Shown piece by piece: positions 36,951-44,249 of a stretch of 64,000 bases of DNA (within the stretch, counting starts at the first letter, position 1; every line of letters starts with the position of its first letter). The notes below the pieces were generated by a model that was given only the letters and a program-made list of their open reading frames with translations, searched no databases and was not told the origin of the DNA. The DNA is from Streptomyces zhihengii. Its GTDB lineage: Bacteria; Actinomycetota; Actinomycetes; Streptomycetales; Streptomycetaceae. The stretch is taken from positions 870,501-934,500 of the forward strand of contig NZ_JAFEJA010000002.1 of NCBI RefSeq assembly GCF_016919245.1, written 5' to 3'. Position numbers and translations under genes: made by a program.

Positions 36951-37648
36951 CGGACCCCCGCCTCCTTCGCGGCGCCGCGGGCGCCACCGGTCACCAGCAC
37001 GCCCAGACGGGTCAGTTCGCCCTTGCTGGACCGGACGAGCAGCCGCATCACCAGCACGGTCAGCAGCCCCTCGCTGACCGCCAGCGGGATCTGCGTCACC
37101 GCGAAGATCCCGCCGAACTTGGCGAGCGCCCCCAGGAAACCGGTGCCCGGGTCGGGGAAGGCGAGCGCGAGCTGGACGCTGGTCACGCAGTAGGTGACGA
37201 GGTCGGCCGTGAACGCCGCGAGGAACACGCCGACCATCAGGGGCGCGCCGCCGCGGCGCGCCAGCCGGTAGACGGCGTAGCCGGCCCACGGCCCGACGAT
37301 CGCCATCGAGAAGACGTTGGCGCCGAGCGTGGTGAGCCCGCCGTGCGCCAGCAGCAGCGCCTGGAACAGCAGCGTGATGGTGCCGAGCACCGCCATCACC
37401 GGCGGCCTGAAGAGGATCGCCCCGAGTCCGGTGCCGGTGGGGTGGGAGCAGCTTCCCGTCACCGACGGGATCTTGAGCGCCGAGAGCACGAACGTGAAGG
37501 CGCCGGAGGCGCCGAGCAGCAGCGTGGACTCGGGATGGGCCTTGACCTCACGGGTCAGGGCGCGGACACCGTGGACGACGAACGGGGCGGACGCCGCGCC
37601 CCAGGCGACGGCGTGCAACGGGGGCAGATACCCCTCGGCTATATGCAT
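36947..37648 (-). CDS. cbiM: Cobalt ECF transporter substrate-binding membrane subunit
   Basis: A 233-residue CbiM. Its N-terminus '[20 protein letters not shown]' supplies the Met1/His2 metal ligands that must be at the very start, which fixes ATG 37648. The second ligand region '[20 protein letters not shown]' is intact. It has about six transmembrane helices. It is first in the cbiMNQO operon and lies behind a cobalamin riboswitch, so cobalt import should be shut off when adenosylcobalamin is plentiful. Confidence 0.94.
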   Translation of the reverse strand: MHIAEGYLPPLHAVAWGAASAPFVVHGVRALTREVKAHPESTLLLGASGAFTFVLSALKIPSVTGSCSHPTGTGLGAILFRPPVMAVLGTITLLFQALLLAHGGLTTLGANVFSMAIVGPWAGYAVYRLARRGGAPLMVGVFLAAFTADLVTYCVTSVQLALAFPDPGTGFLGALAKFGGIFAVTQIPLAVSEGLLTVLVMRLLVRSSKGELTRLGVLVTGGARGAAKEAGVR

Positions 37649-37652
37649 GGTT

Positions 37653-37665
37653 GGGAGACCCTCTC
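37653..37665 (-). promoter_or_regulatory. Candidate SD-sequestering hairpin before cbiM
   Basis: On the minus strand ggaga-ggg-tctcc folds into a small hairpin that contains the only purine-rich ribosome binding candidate (ggagagg), between the riboswitch and the cbiM ATG. This suggests the riboswitch acts on translation. Confidence 0.5.
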
Positions 37666-37689
37666 CAGCACCTCGTGGATGGACAACGC

Positions 37690-37900
37690 ACCCTGGCCGG
37701 TCTCCTGGCTGACGGGCGTCGGTGTCCGGAGGTCTTCCGGGCACACGTCACACCCGGCTCCGCCTTCCCAGGCGCCGCGGTCTCCCGCGGTGTCCCAGTG
37801 GCTTCCCCCGGAGGGGGAGGTGGAGCCGGACATCCCGATCACAGTGGCGAGGGCCGCACCGGTTCCGCACCGGTTTCCCGAACACCAAGGCCCCGTGACA
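37690..37900 (-). promoter_or_regulatory. Cobalamin riboswitch upstream of cbiM
   Basis: On the minus strand the region shows, in order, the 'ggaaaccggtgcgg' helix, 'gccactgtga' (complement at 37839-37848), a variable arm, and the B12 box 'agccaggagaccggcc' (complement at 37692-37713). These are the conserved blocks of cobalamin riboswitches. The order and spacing to cbiM (about 40 nt) are right for control of this operon. Ends are approximate. Confidence 0.93.
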
Positions 37901-38074
37901 GTAGTCCCCCGACCAGCGGGCTCACAAGCCGCTCCCGGCCGGGCGCTCTCCGCGACCCCTCGCGCGCCCGCCCCGCGCGCCGCGCGCCCTCCGCCGGGGC
38001 CTTCCCCGGCGCCGCCCCGCCGCGAGGCGCCGCCGGGAGAGGCCGGGCGCCCGCCGGAAAGGCGCCGTGCCCGG

Positions 38075-38488
38075 TCACTCCTTGCGGTAGCCGTACGCCT
38101 CCGCCGCCGCCGTCGCCACGGCGTCGAGGTCCCCGCCGGCCGAGGCCGTGACCACCGCGGCGACCGCGCCCTCGACGAACGGCGCGTCCACCAGCCGGGC
38201 CCCGGCGGGCAGTTCGTCCCCCTCGGCGATCAGGGCCTTCACCGTCAGCACGGCGCTGCCGAGGTCGACGAGGACCGCCACACCGGCCCCGCCGTCCACC
38301 TCGGATGCGGCGGCGGTGATGAGCTCGGCGCTCGTCCCGAGGCCGCCGTCCGGCGTCCCGCCGGCGGGCGCCACCGGCGCGAGCGCGCCCCCGCCCGCGA
38401 GCCCCCGGGCGAGCTCCGCCACGGACTCGGCCACCCGCGCGCTGTGCGAGACGAGCACGATGCCGACCAGGCCGTCCCCGCCGCTCAC
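38075..38488 (-). CDS. dhaM: PTS-dependent dihydroxyacetone kinase phosphoryl-transfer subunit
   Basis: A 137-residue EIIA-mannose-like protein, 'GIVLVSHSARVAESVAELAR' with the phosphorylated His about residue 15, and 'VLVDLGSAVLTVKALI'. It lacks the fused HPr and enzyme I-like domains of E. coli DhaM, so it must be phosphorylated by the general PTS (EI/HPr) encoded elsewhere. It passes phosphate to ADP bound on DhaL. The start overlaps the dhaL stop by 4 nt. Confidence 0.92.
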   Translation of the reverse strand: MSGGDGLVGIVLVSHSARVAESVAELARGLAGGGALAPVAPAGGTPDGGLGTSAELITAAASEVDGGAGVAVLVDLGSAVLTVKALIAEGDELPAGARLVDAPFVEGAVAAVVTASAGGDLDAVATAAAEAYGYRKE

Positions 38489-39099
38489 GCCTCCTCCTCC
38501 GCCGCCTGCGCGAGGGCGGCGATCAGCAGCGCCGACGACGTCGCCCCCGGATCCCGGTGCCCGATGCTGCGTTCCCCGAGATAGCTGGCCCGGCCCTTGC
38601 GCGCCTGGAGGGGCACCGTGGCCTGCGCGCCCGCCTCGGCGGCGTCCCGTGCCGCGGCGAACGACTCCGTCGTGTCACCGAGCGCGGCCACCGCCGGTTC
38701 CAGCGCGTCCAGCATGGTCTTGTCGCCCGCCGCCGCCCCGCCGAGCTGGGCGACGGCCGCCACGCCGGCGCGCAGCGCCTCGGCGAGCCGCCCGGGAGCG
38801 ACCTCGGTCGCGTCCCCGAGTTCCTTGCCGGTGCGGCGCAGCAGCGTCCCGTACAGCGGTCCGGACGCGCCGCCGACCGAGGAGATGAGCTGCCGTCCGG
38901 CGAGGACGAGCACGGCGCCCGGGGTCGCCGGGGGCTCCGCGTCCAGGGCGGCGGAGACGGAGGCGAAGCCGCGCCGCAGATTGCTGCCGTGGTCGGCGTC
39001 ACCGATCGCCGAGTCCAGCTCGGTGAGCCGGTCGGCCTCCCGGTCCACGGCCGCGGCGGCGAGCGCCAGCCAGCGCCGGAAGAAGGCGGTGTCGAGCAC
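38485..39099 (-). CDS. dhaL: Dihydroxyacetone kinase ADP-binding subunit
   Basis: A 204-residue DhaL. Motifs are 'LDSAIGDADHGSNLRRGF' (Asp ligands for the Mg-ADP), 'SSVGGASGPLYGTLL', 'GDKTMLDAL' and 'RKGRASYLGERSIGHRDPGA'. It is an all-helical barrel that keeps ADP as a cofactor and transfers phosphate from DhaM to dihydroxyacetone on DhaK. It lies 85 nt after dhaK and overlaps dhaM by 4 nt. Confidence 0.95.
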   Translation of the reverse strand: MLDTAFFRRWLALAAAAVDREADRLTELDSAIGDADHGSNLRRGFASVSAALDAEPPATPGAVLVLAGRQLISSVGGASGPLYGTLLRRTGKELGDATEVAPGRLAEALRAGVAAVAQLGGAAAGDKTMLDALEPAVAALGDTTESFAAARDAAEAGAQATVPLQARKGRASYLGERSIGHRDPGATSSALLIAALAQAAEEEA

Positions 39100-39184
39100 A
39101 GGAACTCCCTCGTCGTGTCGGATGTGCGGCCCTTCGCCGCCTGTCGCGCGGGACGCAGCCGCCCGCGCTCAGCGACCCGGGACC

Positions 39185-40177
39185 TCAGCGGCCCCAGCGC
39201 AGCCCGGGCGTCTGCACCGGCGCGTCCCACAGCCGCAGCAGTTCCTCGTCCACCTGGCACAGCGTCACCGAGCACCCCGCCATGTCGAGGGAGGTGACGT
39301 AGTTGCCGACGAGGGTGCGGACCACGGGCACCCCGCGCTCGGAGAGCACCCGCTGCACCTCCGCGTTGAAGCCGTACAGCTCCAGCAGCGGTGTGCCGCC
39401 CATCCCGTTGACGAGGGCGATGACGGGGCCCGTCGGCCGCAGGTCCTCCAGGACGGCCCCGACGGCGAAGTCCGCGATCTCGCCCGAGGTCATCATCGGG
39501 CGGCGCTCGCGTCCGGGCTCCCCGTGGATGCCGATGCCGAGCTCCAGCTCGCCGGGCGGCAGGTCGAAGGTCGGCCCGCCCTTGGCCGGGGTGCTGCACG
39601 CGCTCAGCGCGACCCCGAAGCTGCGGGAGCTCTCGTTGACCTGGCGGGCCAGCGACTCCACCCGCTCCAGCGGGGCGCCCGCCTCGGCGGCCGCCCCCGC
39701 GAGCTTCTCCACGAACAGGGTCGCCCCGGTGCCGCGCCGCCCGGCGGTGTAGAGACTGTCGGCCACGGCGACGTCGTCGTCGACGAGCACGGTGGCCAGC
39801 CGCACGCCCTCGTCCTCGGCGAGCTCCTGCGCCATGCGGAAGTTGAGCACGTCGCCCGTGTAGTTCTTGACGACGAAGAGCACCCCCTCGCCGCTGTCCA
39901 CGGCGGCCGCGGCGCGCACCATCTGGTCCGGCACGGGGCTGGTGAACACCTCGCCGGGGCAGGCCGCGTCCAGCATCCCGGGTCCCACGAACCCGCAGTG
40001 CAGGGGCTCGTGCCCGGAACCGCCGCCGGATACCAGGGCGACCTTCCCGGCGACGGGCGCGTCACCCCGGACGACGACCCGGCGTTCGACGTCCACGGTG
40101 AGCTCCGGATGCGCCGCGGCCATCCCGCGCAGCGCGTCCGCCACGACGGTCTCCGGCACATTGATGAGCATCTTCAA
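39185..40177 (-). CDS. dhaK: Dihydroxyacetone kinase substrate-binding subunit
   Basis: A 330-residue DhaK. The substrate-binding elements are 'VSGGGSGHEPLHCGFVGPGM' and 'ELGIGIHGEPGRERR', whose His (about 216) forms a hemiaminal with dihydroxyacetone, plus 'VIALVNGMGGTPLLELYGF'. I favour the TTG at 40177 as start: a GAGGAGG site lies a few nt before it and it yields the M-K-x-L-I-N N-terminus usual for DhaK. ATG 40171 is two codons inside. Product: dihydroxyacetone phosphate feeding glycolysis. An AraC regulator is divergent from it. Confidence 0.94.
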   Translation of the reverse strand: MKMLINVPETVVADALRGMAAAHPELTVDVERRVVVRGDAPVAGKVALVSGGGSGHEPLHCGFVGPGMLDAACPGEVFTSPVPDQMVRAAAAVDSGEGVLFVVKNYTGDVLNFRMAQELAEDEGVRLATVLVDDDVAVADSLYTAGRRGTGATLFVEKLAGAAAEAGAPLERVESLARQVNESSRSFGVALSACSTPAKGGPTFDLPPGELELGIGIHGEPGRERRPMMTSGEIADFAVGAVLEDLRPTGPVIALVNGMGGTPLLELYGFNAEVQRVLSERGVPVVRTLVGNYVTSLDMAGCSVTLCQVDEELLRLWDAPVQTPGLRWGR

Positions 40178-40351
40178 CGGTCCTCCTCGGTGCGGCGGGG
40201 CGACTCCCCTCAGTATCGGCCCTTCCCCGCCGGCTCGGCCGTCCGTTCGCGGAACGACGCGGCGGGCCGCACGCCGCCGCGAGCGGACGGGCCGCCCCCG
40301 GCCACCGGGGCGGCCGGTCCCTCGGAGCGTGCCCGCTGGTACGTTTTCACC

Positions 40352-41161
40352 ATGCCACCGGCCGCCGTCTCCCCGCAGGACCCCCGGACGGTCGCGCTCC
40401 GGCTCGATCTGCCGCCCCGGGTCGCGAGCATCGGCACGGGGGTGCACGGCACCACGGGGCTGCACGACGTCTTCCGGCTGCCGGACCTGTGGCAGCTCCA
40501 TCTCTACGCCTACGACGGCGAACTCGACGTCGACGGCGAGCGGTTCACGATCCGGCCCGGCCGGGTGAGCCTGGTGCCGCCCGGAGCGCTGGTGCGCTAC
40601 CGGTACCGGGGCCGCTCGGAGCATCTGTACGCCCACCTGGCGCTGCCGGGCACCGGCGAGGCGGTGCGGGTGCCCGTCATGCAGGACTGCGGCGCGCTGC
40701 TGCCCGTGCTGGGCGACCTGCTGCGGCACGCCGCCGCCGCGGGGGCCGGGCAGCCGGGACGGGCGGCGGCGGACGTGTGGGCGGCGCTGTGGCGGGTCGC
40801 CGGACTGGCCGGGGCCCGGGGCGCGCCGGCCGGCCCGCACCCGGCGTTCGCCGCGGCCGTCGCGTACATCGAGTCCCGTATCGCGGAGCCGCTGACGGTG
40901 CCCGCCGTCGCGGCCGCCGCGGGCGTCTCCCACAACCACCTCACCCGGCTGTTCCGGGCCGAGGCCGGCGCCACCGTGGTGGCGCACATCCGGCGGCGCC
41001 GGATGGAGCGGGCGCGGCATCTGCTGCGCGAGTCCACGCTCTCGGTGGCCGCCGTCGCCGCGGCGGTCGGCGTCGCCGACCTCCAGGCGTTCAACAAGGC
41101 CTGCCGAAGGGAACTCGGCGCCTCCCCGCGCGCCGTCCGCGCCGGCCACGGGAGCGGCTGA
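40352..41161 (+). CDS. AraC-family transcriptional regulator
   Basis: A 269-residue regulator. An N-terminal cupin-like sensor ('DLWQLHLYAYDGELDVDGER', 'FTIRPGRVSLVPPGALVRY') is followed by two helix-turn-helix units in the C-terminal about 100 residues ('LTVPAVAAAAGVSHNHLTRL' and 'LSVAAVAAAVGVADLQAFNK'). It is divergent from dhaKLM across 174 nt, so it is the obvious candidate regulator of that operon, but the ligand is unknown. ATG 40352 is the first start. The purine-rich site before it is weak. Confidence 0.88.
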   Translation: MPPAAVSPQDPRTVALRLDLPPRVASIGTGVHGTTGLHDVFRLPDLWQLHLYAYDGELDVDGERFTIRPGRVSLVPPGALVRYRYRGRSEHLYAHLALPGTGEAVRVPVMQDCGALLPVLGDLLRHAAAAGAGQPGRAAADVWAALWRVAGLAGARGAPAGPHPAFAAAVAYIESRIAEPLTVPAVAAAAGVSHNHLTRLFRAEAGATVVAHIRRRRMERARHLLRESTLSVAAVAAAVGVADLQAFNKACRRELGASPRAVRAGHGSG

Positions 41162-41266
41162 CGCGGTTCGGGAGCGGGCCGGGCGAAACCGGGCCGGTCG
41201 AACCGGGCCGTGCGGCCCGTGCGGGCTGAGCGTGTGCGGGCCGGTGGGCGCGGAACGGCCTTCGCC

Positions 41267-41323
41267 GTGTCCTCGATCGCCGGACCGGCTGACAGGGGCA
41301 GCCCGTCCGGCGATCGAGGACAC
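41267..41323. terminator. Perfect 18-bp inverted repeat between convergent genes (REP-like element)
   Basis: Arms 41267-41284 and 41306-41323 are perfect complements (gtgtcctcgatcgccgga) around a 21-nt loop. The motif 'tccggcgat-gaggac' is a widely repeated intergenic sequence in Streptomyces chromosomes. It lies between the convergent araC-like and fucosidase genes and would serve as a bidirectional terminator. Confidence 0.8.
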
Positions 41324-41452
41324 CGCGCGCCGGCGCGGTGCCGCCGGACCGGGCGGGTCGCGCCGCGTGGCGCCGAGCCTGCCCGGCCCGGTCCCCGGAC
41401 AGGGCAGGCCCCGCACCGTGCCCGCGCCGTCCGGCGCGCGGCGCGGGCGGTG

Positions 41453-42730
41453 TCAGGTGCGGCCGGTGCCGCGGTAGAGGTCGAGTTCGCCGTCGAGCTC
41501 CAGTGCGAGGACCGTCGCGTACGCGTCCACGTCCGACTCGCGGGGCGCGTCGATCCAGGTGGTACCGGGGACCTCGTGTAGACCGCCGTCGACCCGGTGG
41601 CCGAGCGGGGCGCCCGTGCCCAGCACGGACACCCGCCGCACCCGGTTGCGCAGCCCCCGTACGGCGACGTGTTCGCGCGGCGCGTCGAAGCAGACCAGGT
41701 ACAGGGTGCGGCGGTCGGCCGACAGGGTGCTCGGGCCGTAGTGGTGACCCGGGGGCAGGCCCGCCGCCGTCCCGTACACGGCGTCCCGGTGGGCCGCGAT
41801 CCAGGCGCCGAGCCCTTCGAGGCGCTCCGTCTGCTCGGCGGTGAAGGTCCCGTCCTCGCGGGGACCGACGCCGAGCAGCAGGTTGCCGCCCGCGCCGATC
41901 GTCTCCGTGAAGTGGCGCACCAGTTGGCGCACCGGCTTGTGGCGGGTGTCGCCCGGCTGGAACCCCCAGGAGTCGTTCACCGTCAGGCACAGCTCCCACG
42001 GCCCCTCGGGGGCGACCGGCGGCACGCCCTGCTCCGGGGTGGCGTAGTCGCCGTGGCCGGGCAGCCGCGCGTTGAACACCGTCTTCGGACCGGCGGCGAG
42101 GACGCGGGCGGCGAGCGCGTCGGCGCCCCACTGTCCGGCGGCGCGCTCCCACTCGCCGTCGAACCACAGCAGGTCCGGACGGTAGCGGTCGGCCAGCTCG
42201 CCGACCTGGCCGTCGCGGTAGGCGAGGTAGCGCGCCCAGGCGGCGGGGTCCTCGGCCCCGCCGGCCGGTGCCACCCAGGGGCTGGTCAGCACGTCCGCGT
42301 GGTCCCGGCCCGGGGACGGGTGCAGCACGCTGGCGTAGTCGGGGTGGTTCCAGTCGGAGTGCGAGTAGTACAGGCCCACCCGCAGCCTCCGCTCGCGCAG
42401 CGCGTCGGCGTACGGCCCGACGAGGTCGCGCCCCGCGGGCGTACGGCGCACGACGTCCAGCTCGCCGAAGGCGGTGTCCCACAGGGCGACCCCGTCGTGG
42501 TGACGCGCGGTCAGCACGGCGTACCGGGCTCCGGCGCGGGCGAACAGGTCCGCCCACGCGGCGGGGTCGTACTTGGCCGCGGTGAAGCCGTCGAGCTGTG
42601 CCATGTACCGCTCGTGGGGCATCCGCCCGGTGTAGAACGCCCAGGACTCGGGGACGCCCTCGACGGCGTAGACGCCCCAGTGGACGAAGATCCCGAGCTT
42701 GGCGTCGGAGAACCAGGGCTGCAGGGGCAT
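41453..42730 (-). CDS. GH29 alpha-L-fucosidase
   Basis: A 425-residue glycoside hydrolase family 29 protein. 'WFSDAKLGIFVHWGVYAVEG' at the N-terminus and 'GARYAVLTARHHDGVALWD' are the family landmarks. The catalytic Asp nucleophile is in 'DLLWFDGEW' (about residue 190), and 'AGGNLLLGVGPREDGTF' follows. It releases alpha-L-fucose from glycans. No signal peptide is visible from ATG 42730, so it is probably cytoplasmic, acting on imported oligosaccharides. That start has GAGGTG 7 nt upstream and the usual P-x-x-W-x-x-x-K-x-G-I-F-x-H-W spacing. Confidence 0.9.
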   Translation of the reverse strand: MPLQPWFSDAKLGIFVHWGVYAVEGVPESWAFYTGRMPHERYMAQLDGFTAAKYDPAAWADLFARAGARYAVLTARHHDGVALWDTAFGELDVVRRTPAGRDLVGPYADALRERRLRVGLYYSHSDWNHPDYASVLHPSPGRDHADVLTSPWVAPAGGAEDPAAWARYLAYRDGQVGELADRYRPDLLWFDGEWERAAGQWGADALAARVLAAGPKTVFNARLPGHGDYATPEQGVPPVAPEGPWELCLTVNDSWGFQPGDTRHKPVRQLVRHFTETIGAGGNLLLGVGPREDGTFTAEQTERLEGLGAWIAAHRDAVYGTAAGLPPGHHYGPSTLSADRRTLYLVCFDAPREHVAVRGLRNRVRRVSVLGTGAPLGHRVDGGLHEVPGTTWIDAPRESDVDAYATVLALELDGELDLYRGTGRT

Positions 42731-42889
42731 CGGGCACACCTCGGGGCGGTGGGTGACGGGGGCCGGCGCCGGGTGCCGGCACGCCGACGGTATGCCGTAC
42801 GGCCCCGGGGGCGCGTGGGAACGGATCACTCTCACTGGTCCGTTCTCACCACGCAGCCCAGCCGGAGGGCCCCGCCGCGGGCCGCCCCC

Positions 42890-43483
42890 TCACCGCGCGC
42901 CGGGCTCCGGGGCGGAGGGGCCCGGCTCGTCGGGGCCGTCCGGGCCGTCGATGCGGACGCCGAGCCGCTCGCCGACCCGGCTGCGCAGCCGCCGGGAGAG
43001 CGTCGTGGTCGCCGCCGTCAGGAAGACGAAGGTGTAGAGGATCTGGACCATGGTCACCACCCGGGCGCTCTGCCCGGTGGGCACGATGTCCCCGTAGCCG
43101 ACGGTCGCCAGCGTGACCACCGTGAAGTACAGGGCGTCCGTGCGGGTGCTCAGGCCGCTGAACTCGCCGGGATGCCGGGCCAGCACGTGGTACGCCCCCG
43201 CGAAGACGACCACCGTCAGACACACCAGCAGCGGGATCACGATGCCCGGCCGGGCGCGCGGGTCGTCGGTGAGGACGTCGCGGATCTGCACCAGCAGCAG
43301 CAGCGCCACCGAGACCAGCAGCGCGATGAAGACCGCCCAGCTCAGCAGCGGCCTGTCGGTGCCGAAATGCTCCAGGGGCACCAGGAAGTACGCCAGCGTC
43401 ATCGCCGCCGCGCAGGTGGTGCCCACGACCCAGCCGCGCACCGGCAGCCCGCTGCGCCGGCCTCTGGTTTGCGCGGCCGCCAT
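42890..43483 (-). CDS. Potassium channel family protein
   Basis: A 197-residue membrane protein with three N-terminal hydrophobic helices, a pore helix, the selectivity filter 'TLATVGYGDIVPTG' (about 126-139), and a last helix 'VVTMVQILYTFVFLTAATTT'. The C-terminal tail is short and charged with no RCK or nucleotide-binding domain. TVGYGD is the canonical K+ filter. The gene is in the same direction as the fucosidase but has no obvious functional link. Confidence 0.88.
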   Translation of the reverse strand: MAAAQTRGRRSGLPVRGWVVGTTCAAAMTLAYFLVPLEHFGTDRPLLSWAVFIALLVSVALLLLVQIRDVLTDDPRARPGIVIPLLVCLTVVVFAGAYHVLARHPGEFSGLSTRTDALYFTVVTLATVGYGDIVPTGQSARVVTMVQILYTFVFLTAATTTLSRRLRSRVGERLGVRIDGPDGPDEPGPSAPEPGAR

Positions 43484-43677
43484 CTCGTCCTCCCGCCTCG
43501 CCCCCCTGCCCGCCCAGTCAACGCCGACCCGGGCGCCGGGCGCCCGGTGTGCTGCTCGGACCGGGTGACGCCGGCCCCCGTCCCCTGTCCGGACCGGCCG
43601 CCTGGCGGCCCCGGCGGGCGGGCCACACGCTCGTAACGCACCGTGCGCTCCCGTGCGCGGTCCGGAAGGAGCACGCC

Positions 43678-44112
43678 ATGAGCCAGCAGTCGCCCCCGGT
43701 GGGCGCGATGCCCCCGGTGCCCGATCCGCACAGCGGCTGGGTGACCGGGGGAGTCGTCTTCGCCGGTGTCCTCATGCTCTGCACCGGGGTCCTCGCCGTA
43801 TTCCAGGGGATCGCGGGCATCGCCGAGGACGACTGGTACGCGCGGGTCGGCGACTACGTCTACCGCGTCAACCTGACCGGCTGGGGCTGGATCCACCTGG
43901 TGCTCGGCGTCCTGGTCGCGGCGACCGGCGCCGGCGTCCTCAAGGGCGCCTCCTGGGCCCGGATCACCGGCATCCTGCTGGCGTCGCTGTCGATGGTCAC
44001 CCAGTTCCTCTTCCTGCCGTACGCACCGGTCTGGTCGGTGATCGTGATCGCGCTGGACGTGTTCGTGATCTGGGCCCTCGCCGCACACCACCCCGCGGAA
44101 CCGGTGCTCTGA
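43678..44112 (+). CDS. Four-helix membrane protein (DUF7144-like)
   Basis: A 144-residue protein with four transmembrane helices ('WVTGGVVFAGVLMLCTGVLA', 'GWGWIHLVLGVLVAATGAGV', 'ITGILLASLSMVTQFLFLP', 'WSVIVIALDVFVIWALAAH') and the motif 'VNLTGWGWIHL' seen in many actinomycete membrane proteins of unknown function. ATG 43678 follows a good GGAAGGA site 8 nt upstream. The gene precedes the PP2C phosphatase in the same direction but is separated by 137 nt. Confidence 0.8.
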   Translation: MSQQSPPVGAMPPVPDPHSGWVTGGVVFAGVLMLCTGVLAVFQGIAGIAEDDWYARVGDYVYRVNLTGWGWIHLVLGVLVAATGAGVLKGASWARITGILLASLSMVTQFLFLPYAPVWSVIVIALDVFVIWALAAHHPAEPVL

Positions 44113-44249
44113 CGGCCGGATCGGCCCGAAGGGCTGCGGCACCGGCGGACGGGGAGGGAGTATGGGGGGTGACCCGTCATCCCGGTGCGAGGACGTGAGC
44201 CGTTCGGCGTGCCCCCGCCCGCGCACCGCGACTGCGGCAAGGAGTGATC

